A stretch of DNA of 64,000 nt from Streptomyces sp. SID8374 (GCF_009865135.1 NZ_WWGH01000001.1:4960001-5024000); one strand, 5' to 3'; positions 40,327 to 49,715 are shown, counted from the stretch's first letter. Notes: generated by a model from the sequence alone, not told the origin. A program made the numbers and translations.

Positions 40327-41139
40327 ATGACCGTCACGTCCGAGCAGCGGTTCGGGGAGTTCGTCGCCGTACGGCGGCACGCGGGCCAGGAGCACGTGGC
40401 CGAGCTGGTCCTCGACCGGCCGAAGGCCATGAACGCCGTCTCCACCGACATGGCCCGCTCCATCGCCGCCGCCTGCGAGGCCCTCGGCGCCGACCGGGAC
40501 GTCCGCGTCACCGTCCTCACCTCCAGCCATGAGCGGGCCTTCTGCGTGGGCGCGGACCTCAAGGAGCGGAACTCCTTCACGGATGCCGAGCTGGTACGCC
40601 AGCGGCCCACCGCCCGGGCCGCCTACACCGGTGTCCTGGAGCTGCCGATGCCGACGATCGCCGCCGTGCACGGCTTCGCCCTCGGCGGCGGCTTCGAACT
40701 GGCCCTCGCCTGCGATGTGATCGTCGCCGACGCCACCGCCGAGGTCGGGCTGCCCGAGGTGTCCGTGGGCGTCATCCCCGGCGGCGGCGGTACGCAGCTG
40801 CTCCCGCGCCGGGTGGGGGCGGCCCGCGCCGCCGAGCTGGTCTTCACCGCGCGGCGGGTGGAGGCGGCCGAGGCGCGGGAGCTGGGGCTCGTGGACGAGC
40901 TGGTGGCGGCGGGCCGGGACCGGGAGGAGGCGCTCGCGCTGGGGGCCCGGATGGCCGCCAACTCGCCGGTCGGACTGCGGGCGGCCAAGAAGGCGCTCCG
41001 GCTGGGGCACGGCCTCGACCTGCGGGCGGGGCTGGAGGTGGAGGACGCGGCCTGGCGGTCGGTGGCCTTCTCCGGGGACCGGGCGGAGGGCGTGGCCGCC
41101 TTCAACGAGAAGCGGAGCCCGCAGTGGCCGGGTGAGTGA
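40327..41139 (+). CDS. Enoyl-CoA hydratase/isomerase family protein
   Basis: A 270-residue crotonase-fold enzyme. The oxyanion-hole segments are CVGADLKERN and IAAVHGFALGGGFELALACD; the catalytic loop EVGLPEVSVGVIPGGGGTQLL retains one Glu at each expected site (PEVSVGVIPGGGGT). LVDELV and the C-terminal helices are normal. It hydrates 2-enoyl-CoA in fatty-acid or branched-chain catabolism; the substrate is uncertain. Confidence 0.9.
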   Translation: MTVTSEQRFGEFVAVRRHAGQEHVAELVLDRPKAMNAVSTDMARSIAAACEALGADRDVRVTVLTSSHERAFCVGADLKERNSFTDAELVRQRPTARAAYTGVLELPMPTIAAVHGFALGGGFELALACDVIVADATAEVGLPEVSVGVIPGGGGTQLLPRRVGAARAAELVFTARRVEAAEARELGLVDELVAAGRDREEALALGARMAANSPVGLRAAKKALRLGHGLDLRAGLEVEDAAWRSVAFSGDRAEGVAAFNEKRSPQWPGE

Positions 41140-41236
41140 TCGCGCCCGCATGCCGTGAGGCGCCCGCCGGGTGACGCCGAAAATTAGTTGCGCATCAAAC
41201 TGATCAAAAGGGAACAAATCTACATAAGCTGGATAA

Positions 41237-42391
41237 ATGGGTGAAGAGGATGCTCGGCTGCGGGCCGTGGTTTCGCTGGCGCAGACGATGGCCGCGGCCT
41301 ACACACCGCGCGAGTCGTGGCGGGCGGCCGCGCTGGGGGCCTGCGAGGCGCTGGGCGGCAGCTTCGCCGCACTCTCGGTGTGGGAGCGGGACCGGGGCAG
41401 GCTGCGGGTCCTGGTCAACGCGGGGCAGCGGGCCGAGGGGGAGGAGGAGTTCCCCGAGGAGGAGGCCTACCCGGTCCACGAGTTCCCGGAGATCACCGAG
41501 TTCCTGCACGAACGCTGGGCCGGCGGCGGTGAGCCCGACGCCTGGGTGGAGACCGCCGACGGCCTGCCCGGCGCGGGCGGACCGGCGCGCGGTGCCCGCC
41601 CGTACTGCCACCAGCGGGTGGCGGCGCTGCGCAGGCGGGGCCGGGGCTGCTGTGTGGTCGCGCCGATCGTGCTGCACGGGCGGGCCTGGGGCGAGCTGTA
41701 TGTGGCGCGGCAGGCCGGGAAGCCGGTCTTCGACCGGGACGACGCCAACTTCGCCACCGTGCTCGCCGCCGTGGTCGCCTCCGGGATCGCCCAGACCGAA
41801 CGCCTGGAGGAGGTCCGCAAGCTGGCCTTCACCGACCCGCTGACGGGCCTCGCCAACCGCCGGGCCGTCGACATCCGCCTCGACGAGGCGGTCGAGGCGC
41901 ACCGCACCGCCGGGGTCGTCGTCAGCCTCGTCGTCTGCGACCTCAACGGCCTCAAGGCGGTGAACGACACCCACGGCCACGCGGTCGGCGACCGTCTGCT
42001 GGAACGTTTCGGCTCGGTGCTCTCCCTCTGCGGGGCGATGCTCCCGGACGCGCTGGCCGCCCGGCTCGGCGGCGACGAGTTCTGCCTGGTGGCGGACGGG
42101 CCCGAGGCGGACGACGTGGTGGGGGTGGCCACCGAGCTGTGCGACCGGGCGGCGGTGATCGAGCTGGGCAACGGGGTGGCCTGCGGGGTCGCGTCGACGG
42201 GCGACCCGATCGGCCCGGTGCGCTCGGCCCGCCGGCTGTTCCGGCTGGCGGACGCGGCCCAGTACCGGGCCAAGGCCGCCCGCTCGCTGCGGCCGGTGGT
42301 GGCCGGGCGGGACGGCGAGGTCATCCGGCTCGCGGACTCCCCGCCGAAGTCGGCCCACGACCGCCGCAGGCTGCGCGGCAACCGGCCGTGA
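41237..42391 (+). CDS. GAF-GGDEF protein, putative diguanylate cyclase
   Basis: A 384-residue soluble protein. A GAF-like sensor domain spans about residues 20 to 185. The GGDEF domain follows from LAFTDPLTGLANRRAVDIRL with VVCDLNGLKAVNDTHGHAVG and the intact signature ARLGGDEFCLVADG. The RxxD inhibitory site is not seen before the signature. c-di-GMP controls development through BldD in Streptomyces, so a developmental role is plausible. The 50 bp before the ATG are unusually A/T-rich. Confidence 0.9.
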   Translation: MGEEDARLRAVVSLAQTMAAAYTPRESWRAAALGACEALGGSFAALSVWERDRGRLRVLVNAGQRAEGEEEFPEEEAYPVHEFPEITEFLHERWAGGGEPDAWVETADGLPGAGGPARGARPYCHQRVAALRRRGRGCCVVAPIVLHGRAWGELYVARQAGKPVFDRDDANFATVLAAVVASGIAQTERLEEVRKLAFTDPLTGLANRRAVDIRLDEAVEAHRTAGVVVSLVVCDLNGLKAVNDTHGHAVGDRLLERFGSVLSLCGAMLPDALAARLGGDEFCLVADGPEADDVVGVATELCDRAAVIELGNGVACGVASTGDPIGPVRSARRLFRLADAAQYRAKAARSLRPVVAGRDGEVIRLADSPPKSAHDRRRLRGNRP

Positions 42392-42468
42392 CCGTAGGAC
42401 GGGCCGGTAAGGGTCCCAACACGGAACCACTAGTGACATAACCGGTTTCAATCCGTACGCTGCTGAAT

Positions 42469-44019
42469 ATGGATATGCACACTGTCGTGGTGGGGACGTC
42501 CGGAACCACCGCCGAGGACGTCGTCGCCGTGGCCCGCCACGGCGCCCGGGTGGAGCTCTCCACCGCAGCCGTGGACGCGCTGGCCGCCTCCCGCCTCATC
42601 GTGGACGCGCTCGCCGCGAAGCCCGAGCCCGTCTACGGCGTCTCCACCGGCTTCGGCGCCCTCGCCAGCCGCCACATCAGCACCGAGCTGCGCGCCCAGC
42701 TCCAGCGCAACATCGTCCGCTCGCACGCGGCGGGCATGGGCCCCCGCGTGGAGCGCGAGGTGGTGCGCGCGCTGATGTTCCTCCGGCTCAAGACGGTCGC
42801 CTCCGGCCACACCGGCGTACGCCCGGAGGTCGCGCAGACCATGGCGGACGTGCTGAACGCGGGCATCACGCCCGTCGTCCACGAGTACGGCTCCCTCGGC
42901 TGCTCCGGCGACCTCGCGCCCCTCTCGCACTGCGCGCTCACCCTGATGGGCGAGGGCGACGCGGAGGGCCCCGACGGCACGGTCCGCCCGGCGGGCGAGC
43001 TGCTCGCCGCGCACGGCATCACCCCGGTGGAGCTGCGCGAGAAGGAGGGCCTGGCGCTCCTCAACGGCACCGACGGCATGCTCGGCATGCTGGTCATGGC
43101 CCTCGCCGACCTGCGTAACCTCTACACCTCCGCCGACATCACCGCCGCCCTCTCCCTGGAGGCGCTGCTCGGCACGGACAAGGTCCTCGCCCCCGAGCTG
43201 CACGCCATCCGCCCGCACCCGGGCCAGGGCGTCAGCGCGGACAACATGCTGCGGGTGCTCGCCGGTTCGGGGCTCACGGGCCATCACCAGGACGACGCGC
43301 CCCGGGTCCAGGACGCCTACTCCGTACGCTGCGCCCCCCAGGTCAACGGCGCCGGACGGGACACCCTCGACTACGCGGCCGTGGTCGCCGGGCGCGAACT
43401 GGCCTCCTCGGTCGACAACCCGGTGGTGCTGCCCGACGGCCGGGTCGAGTCCAACGGCAACTTCCACGGCGCGCCCGTCGCGTACGTCCTGGACTTCCTC
43501 GCGATCGTCGCCGCCGACCTCGGCTCCATCTGCGAGCGCCGCACCGACCGGCTCCTCGACAAGAACCGCTCGCACGGCCTGCCGCCGTTCCTCGCGGACG
43601 ACGCCGGGGTCGACTCGGGCCTGATGATCGCCCAGTACACCCAGGCCGCCCTGGTCAGCGAGATGAAGCGGCTGGCCGTTCCCGCCTCCGCCGACTCCAT
43701 CCCGTCCTCCGCGATGCAGGAGGACCACGTCTCCATGGGCTGGTCGGCCGCGCGCAAGCTCCGTACCGCCGTGGACAACCTGGCGCGGATCGTCGCCGTG
43801 GAGCTGTACGCGGCGACCCGGGCGGTGGAGCTGCGTGCCGCCGAGGGGCTGGTTCCCGCCCCTGCCTCGCAGGCCGCCGTGGCCGCGCTGCGGGGAGCCG
43901 GAGCCGAGGGCCCGGGGCCGGACCGCTTCCTCGCGCCGGACCTGGCCGCCGCCGACACGTTCGTACGGGAAGGGCGTCTGGTGGCGGCGGTGGAGCCGGT
44001 CACGGGGCCGCTGGCCTGA
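42469..44019 (+). CDS. hutH: Histidine ammonia-lyase
   Basis: A 516-residue lyase that converts histidine to urocanate. The MIO-forming segment is HEYGSLGCSGDLAPLSHCAL, with Cys-Ser-Gly where most bacteria have Ala-Ser-Gly; I recall the Cys form from Streptomyces histidase. Tyr in VYGVSTGFGALASRHI, RVQDAYSVRCAPQVNGAG and QEDHVSMGWSAARKL are conserved. No other hut genes are adjacent, which fits the dispersed organisation in Streptomyces. A terminator follows. Confidence 0.94.
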   Translation: MDMHTVVVGTSGTTAEDVVAVARHGARVELSTAAVDALAASRLIVDALAAKPEPVYGVSTGFGALASRHISTELRAQLQRNIVRSHAAGMGPRVEREVVRALMFLRLKTVASGHTGVRPEVAQTMADVLNAGITPVVHEYGSLGCSGDLAPLSHCALTLMGEGDAEGPDGTVRPAGELLAAHGITPVELREKEGLALLNGTDGMLGMLVMALADLRNLYTSADITAALSLEALLGTDKVLAPELHAIRPHPGQGVSADNMLRVLAGSGLTGHHQDDAPRVQDAYSVRCAPQVNGAGRDTLDYAAVVAGRELASSVDNPVVLPDGRVESNGNFHGAPVAYVLDFLAIVAADLGSICERRTDRLLDKNRSHGLPPFLADDAGVDSGLMIAQYTQAALVSEMKRLAVPASADSIPSSAMQEDHVSMGWSAARKLRTAVDNLARIVAVELYAATRAVELRAAEGLVPAPASQAAVAALRGAGAEGPGPDRFLAPDLAAADTFVREGRLVAAVEPVTGPLA

Positions 44020-44044
44020 GCCTGAGCCGGTTCCCCACGTACGG

Positions 44045-44076
44045 AGGGCTGCCGCACCGGGGGGAGCGGCAGCCCT
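44045..44076. terminator. Terminator between convergent hutH and LAETG-protein genes
   Basis: A perfect 11-bp stem (AGGGCTGCCGC) with a 10-nt loop in the 85-bp convergent gap. Confidence 0.75.
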
Positions 44077-44104
44077 CTTCGTACGTACAGGATTGTGTAC
44101 GGGA

Positions 44105-44428
44105 TCAGGCCGCCGGGAGCGCTCCCGAGCGGCGCACCGAGTAGGTGACGAAGCCCGCGCCGAGGCCCAGCAGCGCCGTGCCGCCGATCAGATACGGGGT
44201 GGTGTCCACCCCCGGCCCGGTCTCGGCGAGCTGCGGCCCGGAGGCATCCTCGACGGCCTCCCCGGTGGTGGGCGATATGCCCTGGCCGGGCGCGGTGCCG
44301 GACCCGGTGGCCGCAGCACTCCGGGAGGCGCTTTCGACGGTCGCGTTGGCCGACGGGACGAACCAGAGAGCGGCCAGCAGTGTTCCCGCGGCGGTGGCGG
44401 TCAGGAGCGTGCGGCGAGTGACGGACAC
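44105..44428 (-). CDS. Sortase-anchored small surface protein (LAETG)
   Basis: A 107-residue exported protein: signal peptide RRTLLTATAAGTLLAALWFV ending SANA near residue 29, a Ser/Thr/Gly-rich mature segment, the sorting motif LAETG (near 71), a hydrophobic helix (YLIGGTALLGLGAGFVTYS) and the positive tail VRRSGALPAA. LAxTG motifs are recognised by class E sortases in Streptomyces. Too small for an enzyme; a surface or spacer role is likely. GTG start at 44428. Confidence 0.85.
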   Translation of the reverse strand: MSVTRRTLLTATAAGTLLAALWFVPSANATVESASRSAAATGSGTAPGQGISPTTGEAVEDASGPQLAETGPGVDTTPYLIGGTALLGLGAGFVTYSVRRSGALPAA

Positions 44429-44536
44429 AGTTTCGATCCCCTTGCGACAACCATGAGTTAGCCCCGTGGGCCGATGCTAAGCAAAGCAGCGGGTCGGTGG
44501 AAAGTCGCGGCCTCCACGAGCCATACGCTCCGGAGT

Positions 44537-44986
44537 ATGAGCACAGAAGAGACATCCAGATTCGTTCGGGTTCGCGTGGAGATGGTGCTGGAGGTCACCG
44601 ACCTCGACGCCCTCACCGGCACCGCCCTCGAATCCATCGCCGCCGAGTACGGGGAGCCGGTCTCCGGCATCACCGAGAGCGACACCGCCGAGGAGCGGAT
44701 GCATGCCGAGGCCACCGTCCGGGCAGACGGAGCAGAGGCCCTCGCCTCGCTGATCGATCCGTTCGACCTGGTCAGCGAGGTGCCCGGGGTGGAGCTCGCG
44801 CAGGCTTCCTGGAGCAGCGAGAGCGTCGACTACGACCCCGACGCCGAGGGCTGGGACGGTGACGAGGACGACGAGGACGGACCGTTCCTGGCCGGGATCG
44901 GGGACGACGAGGAGGGGTACGGCGACGCGGTCGCGCACAATGGGAAGAACGACGGCGAGGACGGTGACCTCGCGCAGCGGGCCTGA
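44537..44986 (+). CDS. Acidic protein of unknown function
   Basis: A 149-residue protein. The first 95 residues look like a small alpha/beta fold (RFVRVRVEMVLEVTDLDALT, MHAEATVRADGAEALASLID, PFDLVSEVPGVELAQASW). The rest is an Asp/Glu/Gly-rich low-complexity tail (AEGWDGDEDDEDGPFLAGIG). ATG at 44537 is chosen by the abrupt rise in protein-like sequence. I do not recognise a domain. A terminator follows. Confidence 0.7.
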   Translation: MSTEETSRFVRVRVEMVLEVTDLDALTGTALESIAAEYGEPVSGITESDTAEERMHAEATVRADGAEALASLIDPFDLVSEVPGVELAQASWSSESVDYDPDAEGWDGDEDDEDGPFLAGIGDDEEGYGDAVAHNGKNDGEDGDLAQRA

Positions 44987-44999
44987 CGTGTGAGAACAC

Positions 45000-45034
45000 C
45001 GGCCCCGGCCCCGCTTCACCGCGGACCGGGGCCG
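45000..45034 (+). terminator. Terminator after the acidic-protein gene
   Basis: A perfect 9-bp stem (CGGCCCCGG) with a 17-nt G/C-rich loop, starting 13 bp after the stop. Confidence 0.6.
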
Positions 45035-45106
45035 TGCTGTGCGGCAGTTCCGTATACGGCCTCGACAGCGGGAACCACCGGTGGCGCAGCCGCGTCGATG
45101 AGTGGT

Positions 45107-45154
45107 GTTCCCCACATCCCTGGCGGATGTGGAACGGAGCACCCGTTCCGGGTG
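45107..45154. promoter_or_regulatory. Two hairpins in the leader of the L,D-transpeptidase gene
   Basis: GTTCCCCACATCC pairs with GGATGTGGAAC (45107-45135, one bulged base) and CACCCG pairs with CGGGTG around TTC (45140-45154). They lie 80 to 130 bp before the start, so they could be operators or leader RNA structures. Confidence 0.4.
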
Positions 45155-45237
45155 TTCTTGGAACATCGACGGGGAATCGCCGCCTGGCGGCCCCGTCCGG
45201 GGATTTTGGGGAATCGGCAACGATGGAGAAGCGTGTG

Positions 45238-46488
45238 ATGACGGACAGCAAGCGGCGCAGGGGCCTCGCGGCCGTGTCCGCACTGCTCGGCGGCGTGCTG
45301 GTGCTTTCGGCCTGTACCGACGACGGCGACAAGAAGGCGGGTGCCGGCAGCTCGGAGTCGTCGCAGGCCCAGGAGGTGGACAAGGCCGCGGCCGAGGACG
45401 CGTCCGAGGCCCAGATAGCGATCCAGCCGAAGAACGGTGCCACCAACGCGAGCATCAACAACGCCGCCCAGGTCTCCGTCAAGAAGGGCAAGCTGACCGA
45501 GGTCGTCATGACCACGGCGGACGGCAAGACGGTCGAGGGCACGCTGGCGGCCGACGGCTCCAGCTGGAAGCCCGCCGGACAGCTCGAACGCTCCACCACG
45601 TACAAGATCGACGCCACGGCCGAGGACGCGAAGGGCCGCAAGGCCCACGAGAACAGCTCCTTCACCACCGTCTCGCCCGACAACAGCTTCATCGGGAACT
45701 TCACCCCCGAGGACGGCTCCACCGTCGGCGTCGGGATGCCGGTCTCGATCAACTTCAACAAGCCGATCACGGACAAGAAGGCCGTCCAGGACGGCATCAC
45801 CGTGACCTCCAGCAGCGGCCAGGAGGTCGTCGGCCACTGGTTCAACGCCCAGCGCCTGGACCTGCGCCCCGAGAGCTACTGGCAGGGCGGCTCCACCGTC
45901 ACCCTGAAGCTCGCGCTGGACGGCGTCGAGGGCGCGGACGGCGTCTTCGGTGTGCAGCAGAAGACGGTGACGTTCAAGGTCGGCCGCAACCAGGTCTCCA
46001 CCGTCGACGCGAAGACCAAGATGATGACGGTCACCCGCGACGGCAAGACGGTCAAGACGATCCCGATCTCCGCGGGCGCCCCCGAGAACCCCACGTACAA
46101 CGGTCAGATGGTGATCTCCGAGAAGCACAAGGAGACCCGGATGAACGGCGCCACCGTCGGCTTCACCGATGACGACGGCAAGGGCGAGTACGACATCAAG
46201 GACGTGCCGCACGCGATGCGCCTGTCCACCTCGGGCACCTTCATCCACGGCAACTACTGGGGCAAGGGCATCTTCGGCACCGCCAACACCAGCCACGGCT
46301 GCGTGGGCCTCGCGGATGTGAAGGGCGCGAACGACGACAACCAGCCCGCCGCCTGGTTCTACAACAACTCGCTCATCGGCGACGTGGTCATCGTCAAGAA
46401 CTCCCCGGACAAGACCATCACCCCGGACAACGGCCTCAACGGCTGGAACATGGACTGGTCCCAGTGGAAGGCCGGCTCCGCCGTCTGA
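45238..46488 (+). CDS. L,D-transpeptidase lipoprotein
   Basis: A 416-residue cell-wall enzyme. The basic start and hydrophobic stretch end in a lipobox (LVLSAC, Cys near residue 23), followed by a charged linker. Two Ig-like domains follow (KNGATNASINNAAQVSVKKG; FTPEDGSTVGVGMPVSINFN), then the YkuD domain (KMMTVTRDGKTVKTIPISAG). The catalytic segment is complete: FIHGNYWGKGIFGTANTSHG followed by CVGL. Ig-Ig-YkuD architecture is that of actinobacterial Ldt enzymes making 3-3 peptidoglycan cross-links. ATG at 45238 follows GGAGAA. Confidence 0.93.
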   Translation: MTDSKRRRGLAAVSALLGGVLVLSACTDDGDKKAGAGSSESSQAQEVDKAAAEDASEAQIAIQPKNGATNASINNAAQVSVKKGKLTEVVMTTADGKTVEGTLAADGSSWKPAGQLERSTTYKIDATAEDAKGRKAHENSSFTTVSPDNSFIGNFTPEDGSTVGVGMPVSINFNKPITDKKAVQDGITVTSSSGQEVVGHWFNAQRLDLRPESYWQGGSTVTLKLALDGVEGADGVFGVQQKTVTFKVGRNQVSTVDAKTKMMTVTRDGKTVKTIPISAGAPENPTYNGQMVISEKHKETRMNGATVGFTDDDGKGEYDIKDVPHAMRLSTSGTFIHGNYWGKGIFGTANTSHGCVGLADVKGANDDNQPAAWFYNNSLIGDVVIVKNSPDKTITPDNGLNGWNMDWSQWKAGSAV

Positions 46489-46517
46489 CCCCCGCTCCAC
46501 CCCCGTCCCCACCTGCT

Positions 46518-46560
46518 GAAGGCGGCGGCACCCCGGAACGCTCCGGGGGCCGCCGCCTTC
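46518..46560 (+). terminator. Terminator of the L,D-transpeptidase gene
   Basis: A 12-bp plus 6-bp stem (GAAGGCGGCGGC, bulged A, CCCCGG) with loop AACGCT, 29 bp after the stop. Confidence 0.8.
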
Positions 46561-46686
46561 GGCGTGTGGCCGCCGTCAGGGCCGCCGTCATGACCTCCGA
46601 GGTAATCGACGCCCTCCGCCCCGCCCGGCAGCATCGGAGGTGTCAGGGGGGCCACCCCGACGCCACCCACCCCGGAGGAGCGGACC

Positions 46687-47082
46687 ATGACCGCGTACGC
46701 CATCGCCCACCTGCGCCCCGCCGACGGCCCCGTCCACGACGAGGTGCTGAGCTACCTGGAGCGCGTCCAGGCCACCATGGAGCCCTACGGCGGCCGCTTC
46801 CTGGTGCACGGGGCCGAGGTGGAGGTGGTGGAGGGGGAGTGGCCGGGGGCGCTGGTCCTCGTGGCCTTTCCCGGGGTCGAGGAGATCCGCGCCTGGTACG
46901 CGTCCCCCGCCTACCGGGAGATCCTGCCGCTGCGCACCCGGCACTTCGACGGTGATGTGGTGATCGTCCCGGGCGTCGGGCCGGAGTACGACGCGTCGGC
47001 GACCGCCGCGGCGATGCGGGCGGCCCGGGACCGCGCGGAGCGGGGTCAGCCTGTGCTGCGCCCCTCCACCGCCTCCCGGTAG
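46687..47082 (+). CDS. DUF1330-family protein
   Basis: A 131-residue protein with the dimeric ferredoxin-like fold of DUF1330: MTAYAIAHLRPADGPVHDEV, YLERVQATMEPYGGRFLVHG, ALVLVAFPGVEEIRAWYASP and YREILPLRTRHFDGDVVIVP. The function of the family is not established. Its 3' end overlaps the convergent RDD gene by 37 bp. Confidence 0.88.
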   Translation: MTAYAIAHLRPADGPVHDEVLSYLERVQATMEPYGGRFLVHGAEVEVVEGEWPGALVLVAFPGVEEIRAWYASPAYREILPLRTRHFDGDVVIVPGVGPEYDASATAAAMRAARDRAERGQPVLRPSTASR

Positions 47083-47681
47083 TACCGCAGGTCGCTGCGG
47101 TGGACCTGGCGGACCCCCGCCAGGTCCGTGTCCGGCGCGGTGCGGGGACAGCCGCCCAGGCGCTCCCGGGGCGGGGGCTCGGCGGTCGTCGTGCGGCGGA
47201 GGTGGTGCCAGGGCTGGAGGGGGAGCCAGAACAGGCCGTACAGCCAGCGCAGGACCAGGCGGCGGAACTCCGGGCGGCCCGCGTCGGGCAGCCGGATCAC
47301 CCGTACGCCCATGATCAGCTTTCCGGCGCTCGCCCGTACGGCCATCGTGAGCAGCACCTGGTTGGCGAAGGACAGCACGGTCAGGTGGCCGATGAGCAGT
47401 GCCGCCGTCCGGCCCGCGCCCGCGTGCGCCGGGCCCAGGCACGAGTGCACCAGCAGGCCGACGACCAGCAGGCAGAGGTAGCAGTCCAGCCCGACCGCCA
47501 GATAGCGGCGCGTCTCGCCCGTGCCCCTGGGGATACGGGGCTGGCGCGCCGGTGCTCCGTACGGTGTCGGCCGCTGCCGCGCGGGAGGGGCGTCGGTCCG
47601 GCCGGTTCCGTACAACAACCTTGGCTGATAAGGCGATTGCGCTCTTCGACGCCCCCGTCGCTTCGTCATGGGGAGCATCAT
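47046..47681 (-). CDS. RDD-family membrane protein
   Basis: A 211-residue protein with a basic, disordered N-terminus of about 55 residues, then an RDD domain: RRYLAVGLDCYLCLLVVGLL (Arg, Asp pattern), a second helix pair (LIGHLTVLSFANQVLLTMAV) and ASAGKLIMGVRVIRLPDAGR. A charged cytoplasmic tail follows. RDD proteins have been linked to ion transport in some bacteria; role unknown here. Confidence 0.85.
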   Translation of the reverse strand: MMLPMTKRRGRRRAQSPYQPRLLYGTGRTDAPPARQRPTPYGAPARQPRIPRGTGETRRYLAVGLDCYLCLLVVGLLVHSCLGPAHAGAGRTAALLIGHLTVLSFANQVLLTMAVRASAGKLIMGVRVIRLPDAGRPEFRRLVLRWLYGLFWLPLQPWHHLRRTTTAEPPPRERLGGCPRTAPDTDLAGVRQVHRSDLRYYREAVEGRSTG

Positions 47682-47798
47682 GACTGATCGTCAGGCGGGG
47701 TGTCGTGGTTCCTGACGGGTAACTCCCGTGCCCTTACCGGCCTTCACCAATCCCTTACCGTGACGGGAACGGATGAACGAACGCGTACGGGGGCGGCG

Positions 47799-48152
47799 AT
47801 GGGATTCAACGGGACCATATGGAGGCTGCGGCGCGGCACGGAACTCGTCGGGGAGATCGCCGTCGACAGCCCCGACTTCCCCTGGCTGCACGGCCGGTTC
47901 ACCCCCGGCCCGGCCTACGACACCGGGACGCACGAGCTCTTCGAACGTGAACTGGCCCTCCTGGAAAGGCTGGACGAGGACGAGAGCGACGAGAGCGCCG
48001 AGGCCTGGGAGCGGGTCTGCGACGAGGTGAACCGCACGCTCGCTCTGGCCGGCCCGGAGGGGGAGGCGGTCGCCGAGTTCCTGCTGCACATCCAGGGGGA
48101 CCGGGCCTGGTTCCGGTGGAGCGACACCCCGTTCTCCGAGGAGGGGCTGTAG
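47799..48152 (+). CDS. Hypothetical protein
   Basis: A 117-residue soluble, acidic protein: MGFNGTIWRLRRGTELVGEI, AVDSPDFPWLHGRFTPGPAY, then a helical Glu/Asp-rich middle and LLHIQGDRAWFRWSDTPF. ATG at 47799 is chosen because upstream codons look non-coding. I recall similar short proteins in other actinobacteria but no function. Confidence 0.72.
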   Translation: MGFNGTIWRLRRGTELVGEIAVDSPDFPWLHGRFTPGPAYDTGTHELFERELALLERLDEDESDESAEAWERVCDEVNRTLALAGPEGEAVAEFLLHIQGDRAWFRWSDTPFSEEGL

Positions 48153-48320
48153 GGGAGGGGCTGTGGGGCAGGGGAGGGGCTGTAGCGCCCGGAGTGGCCA
48201 GCATGTGGATGGGCGTCGAAGATCATCGGGCGGCGCGGGACAATCGGGACGTACGACGGTGGCACCCTCCGGGACGAGGGCGCCGACGCGCACGAGCCGA
48301 CCACGGAAGGTCTTGATCAG

Positions 48321-49700
48321 ATGCCGGTCATCCCCGACCCCGCCCGCACGCCCGAGTCCGCCCACCGGGTGATCGAGCCGCTCTACGCCGAGATCCTGCG
48401 GCGCAACCAGGGTGAGAAGGAGTTCCACCAGGCGGTCCGCGAGGTCCTGGAGACGCTCGGCCCCGTGCTGACACAGCGCCCCGAGTTCGTGGACGCCCGC
48501 ATCATCGAGCGGATATGCGAGCCCGAGCGCCAGCTGATCTTCCGGGTGCCGTGGGCCGACGACTCCGGCGACATCCACGTCAACCGGGGCTTCCGGGTCG
48601 AGTTCTCCAGCTCGCTGGGCCCGTACAAGGGCGGCCTGCGCTTCCACCCCTCCGTCAACCTCGGCATCGTGAAGTTCCTCGGCTTCGAGCAGATCTTCAA
48701 GAACGCCCTCACCGGCATGCCCATCGGCGGCGGCAAGGGCGGCGCGGACTTCGACCCCAAGGGCCGCTCCGACGCCGAGATCATGCGGTTCTGCCAGTCC
48801 TTCATGACCGAACTCCACCGCCACCTGGGCGAGTACACCGACGTCCCCGCCGGTGACATCGGCGTGGGCGGCCGCGAGATCGGCTACCTCTTCGGCCAGT
48901 ACAAGCGGATCACCAACCGTTACGAGTCCGGCGTCCTCACCGGCAAGGGCCTCGGCTGGGGCGGCGCCCAGGCCCGTACGGAGGCCACCGGCTACGGCAC
49001 GGTCCTCTTCACCGCCGAGATGCTGCGCAGCCGGGGCGAGTCGCTGGAGGGCCAGACCATCGCGGTCTCCGGCTCCGGCAACGTCGCCGTCTACGCCATC
49101 GAGAAGGCCCAGCAGCTCGGCGCGACCGTCATCACCTGCTCGGACTCCGGCGGTTACGTCGTCGACGAGAAGGGCATCGACCTCGCCCTCCTCAAGGAGG
49201 TCAAGGAGGCGGGCCGGGGCCGGGTCTCCGAGTACGCCGAACGGCGCGGCGCCCACGCCCGGTTCGTCGCCGGTACGGGGGTGTGGTCGGTCCCCGTGGA
49301 CGTGGCCCTGCCCTGCGCCACCCAGAACGAGCTGCACGAGGCCGACGCGCTCGAACTCGTACGCAACGGGGTCAAGGCGGTCGCCGAGGGCGCCAACATG
49401 CCCACCACCCCCGACGCGGTCCGGGTCCTCCAGGAGGCGGGCGTCGCCTTCGCGCCCGGCAAGGCGGCCAACGCGGGCGGGGTCGCCACGAGCGCCCTGG
49501 AGATGCAGCAGAACGCGTCCCGCGACTCCTGGACCTTCGCCCACACCGAGGAGCGCCTCGCCGAGATCATGCGCCACATCCACGACTCCTGCTACACGAC
49601 CGCCGAGCGGTACGGCAGCCCGGGCAACTACGTGGTGGGCGCGAACATCGCGGGGTTCGAGCTGGTGGCGGACGCGATGCTGGCGCAGGGGCTGATCTGA
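48321..49700 (+). CDS. gdhA: NADP-specific glutamate dehydrogenase
   Basis: A 459-residue hexameric-type glutamate dehydrogenase (EC 1.4.1.4) that assimilates ammonia into 2-oxoglutarate. Substrate lysines and glycine loop: GPYKGGLRFHPSVNLGIVKF, MPIGGGKGGADFDPKGRSDA; catalytic Asp region VPAGDIGVGGREIGYLFGQY; nucleotide fold TIAVSGSGNVAVYAIEKAQQ; and PCATQNELHEADALELV with EGANMPTTPDAV. The NADP preference fits the small-type family. A terminator follows. Confidence 0.95.
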   Translation: MPVIPDPARTPESAHRVIEPLYAEILRRNQGEKEFHQAVREVLETLGPVLTQRPEFVDARIIERICEPERQLIFRVPWADDSGDIHVNRGFRVEFSSSLGPYKGGLRFHPSVNLGIVKFLGFEQIFKNALTGMPIGGGKGGADFDPKGRSDAEIMRFCQSFMTELHRHLGEYTDVPAGDIGVGGREIGYLFGQYKRITNRYESGVLTGKGLGWGGAQARTEATGYGTVLFTAEMLRSRGESLEGQTIAVSGSGNVAVYAIEKAQQLGATVITCSDSGGYVVDEKGIDLALLKEVKEAGRGRVSEYAERRGAHARFVAGTGVWSVPVDVALPCATQNELHEADALELVRNGVKAVAEGANMPTTPDAVRVLQEAGVAFAPGKAANAGGVATSALEMQQNASRDSWTFAHTEERLAEIMRHIHDSCYTTAERYGSPGNYVVGANIAGFELVADAMLAQGLI

Positions 49701-49715
49701 CCGTATGCACGAGCG

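Noticed and set aside
45071..45096. SigE-type promoter (GGAAC ... GTC) before the L,D-transpeptidase
   Set aside because: The spacing of 18 nt is longer than the usual spacing and GGAAC is common in this DNA.
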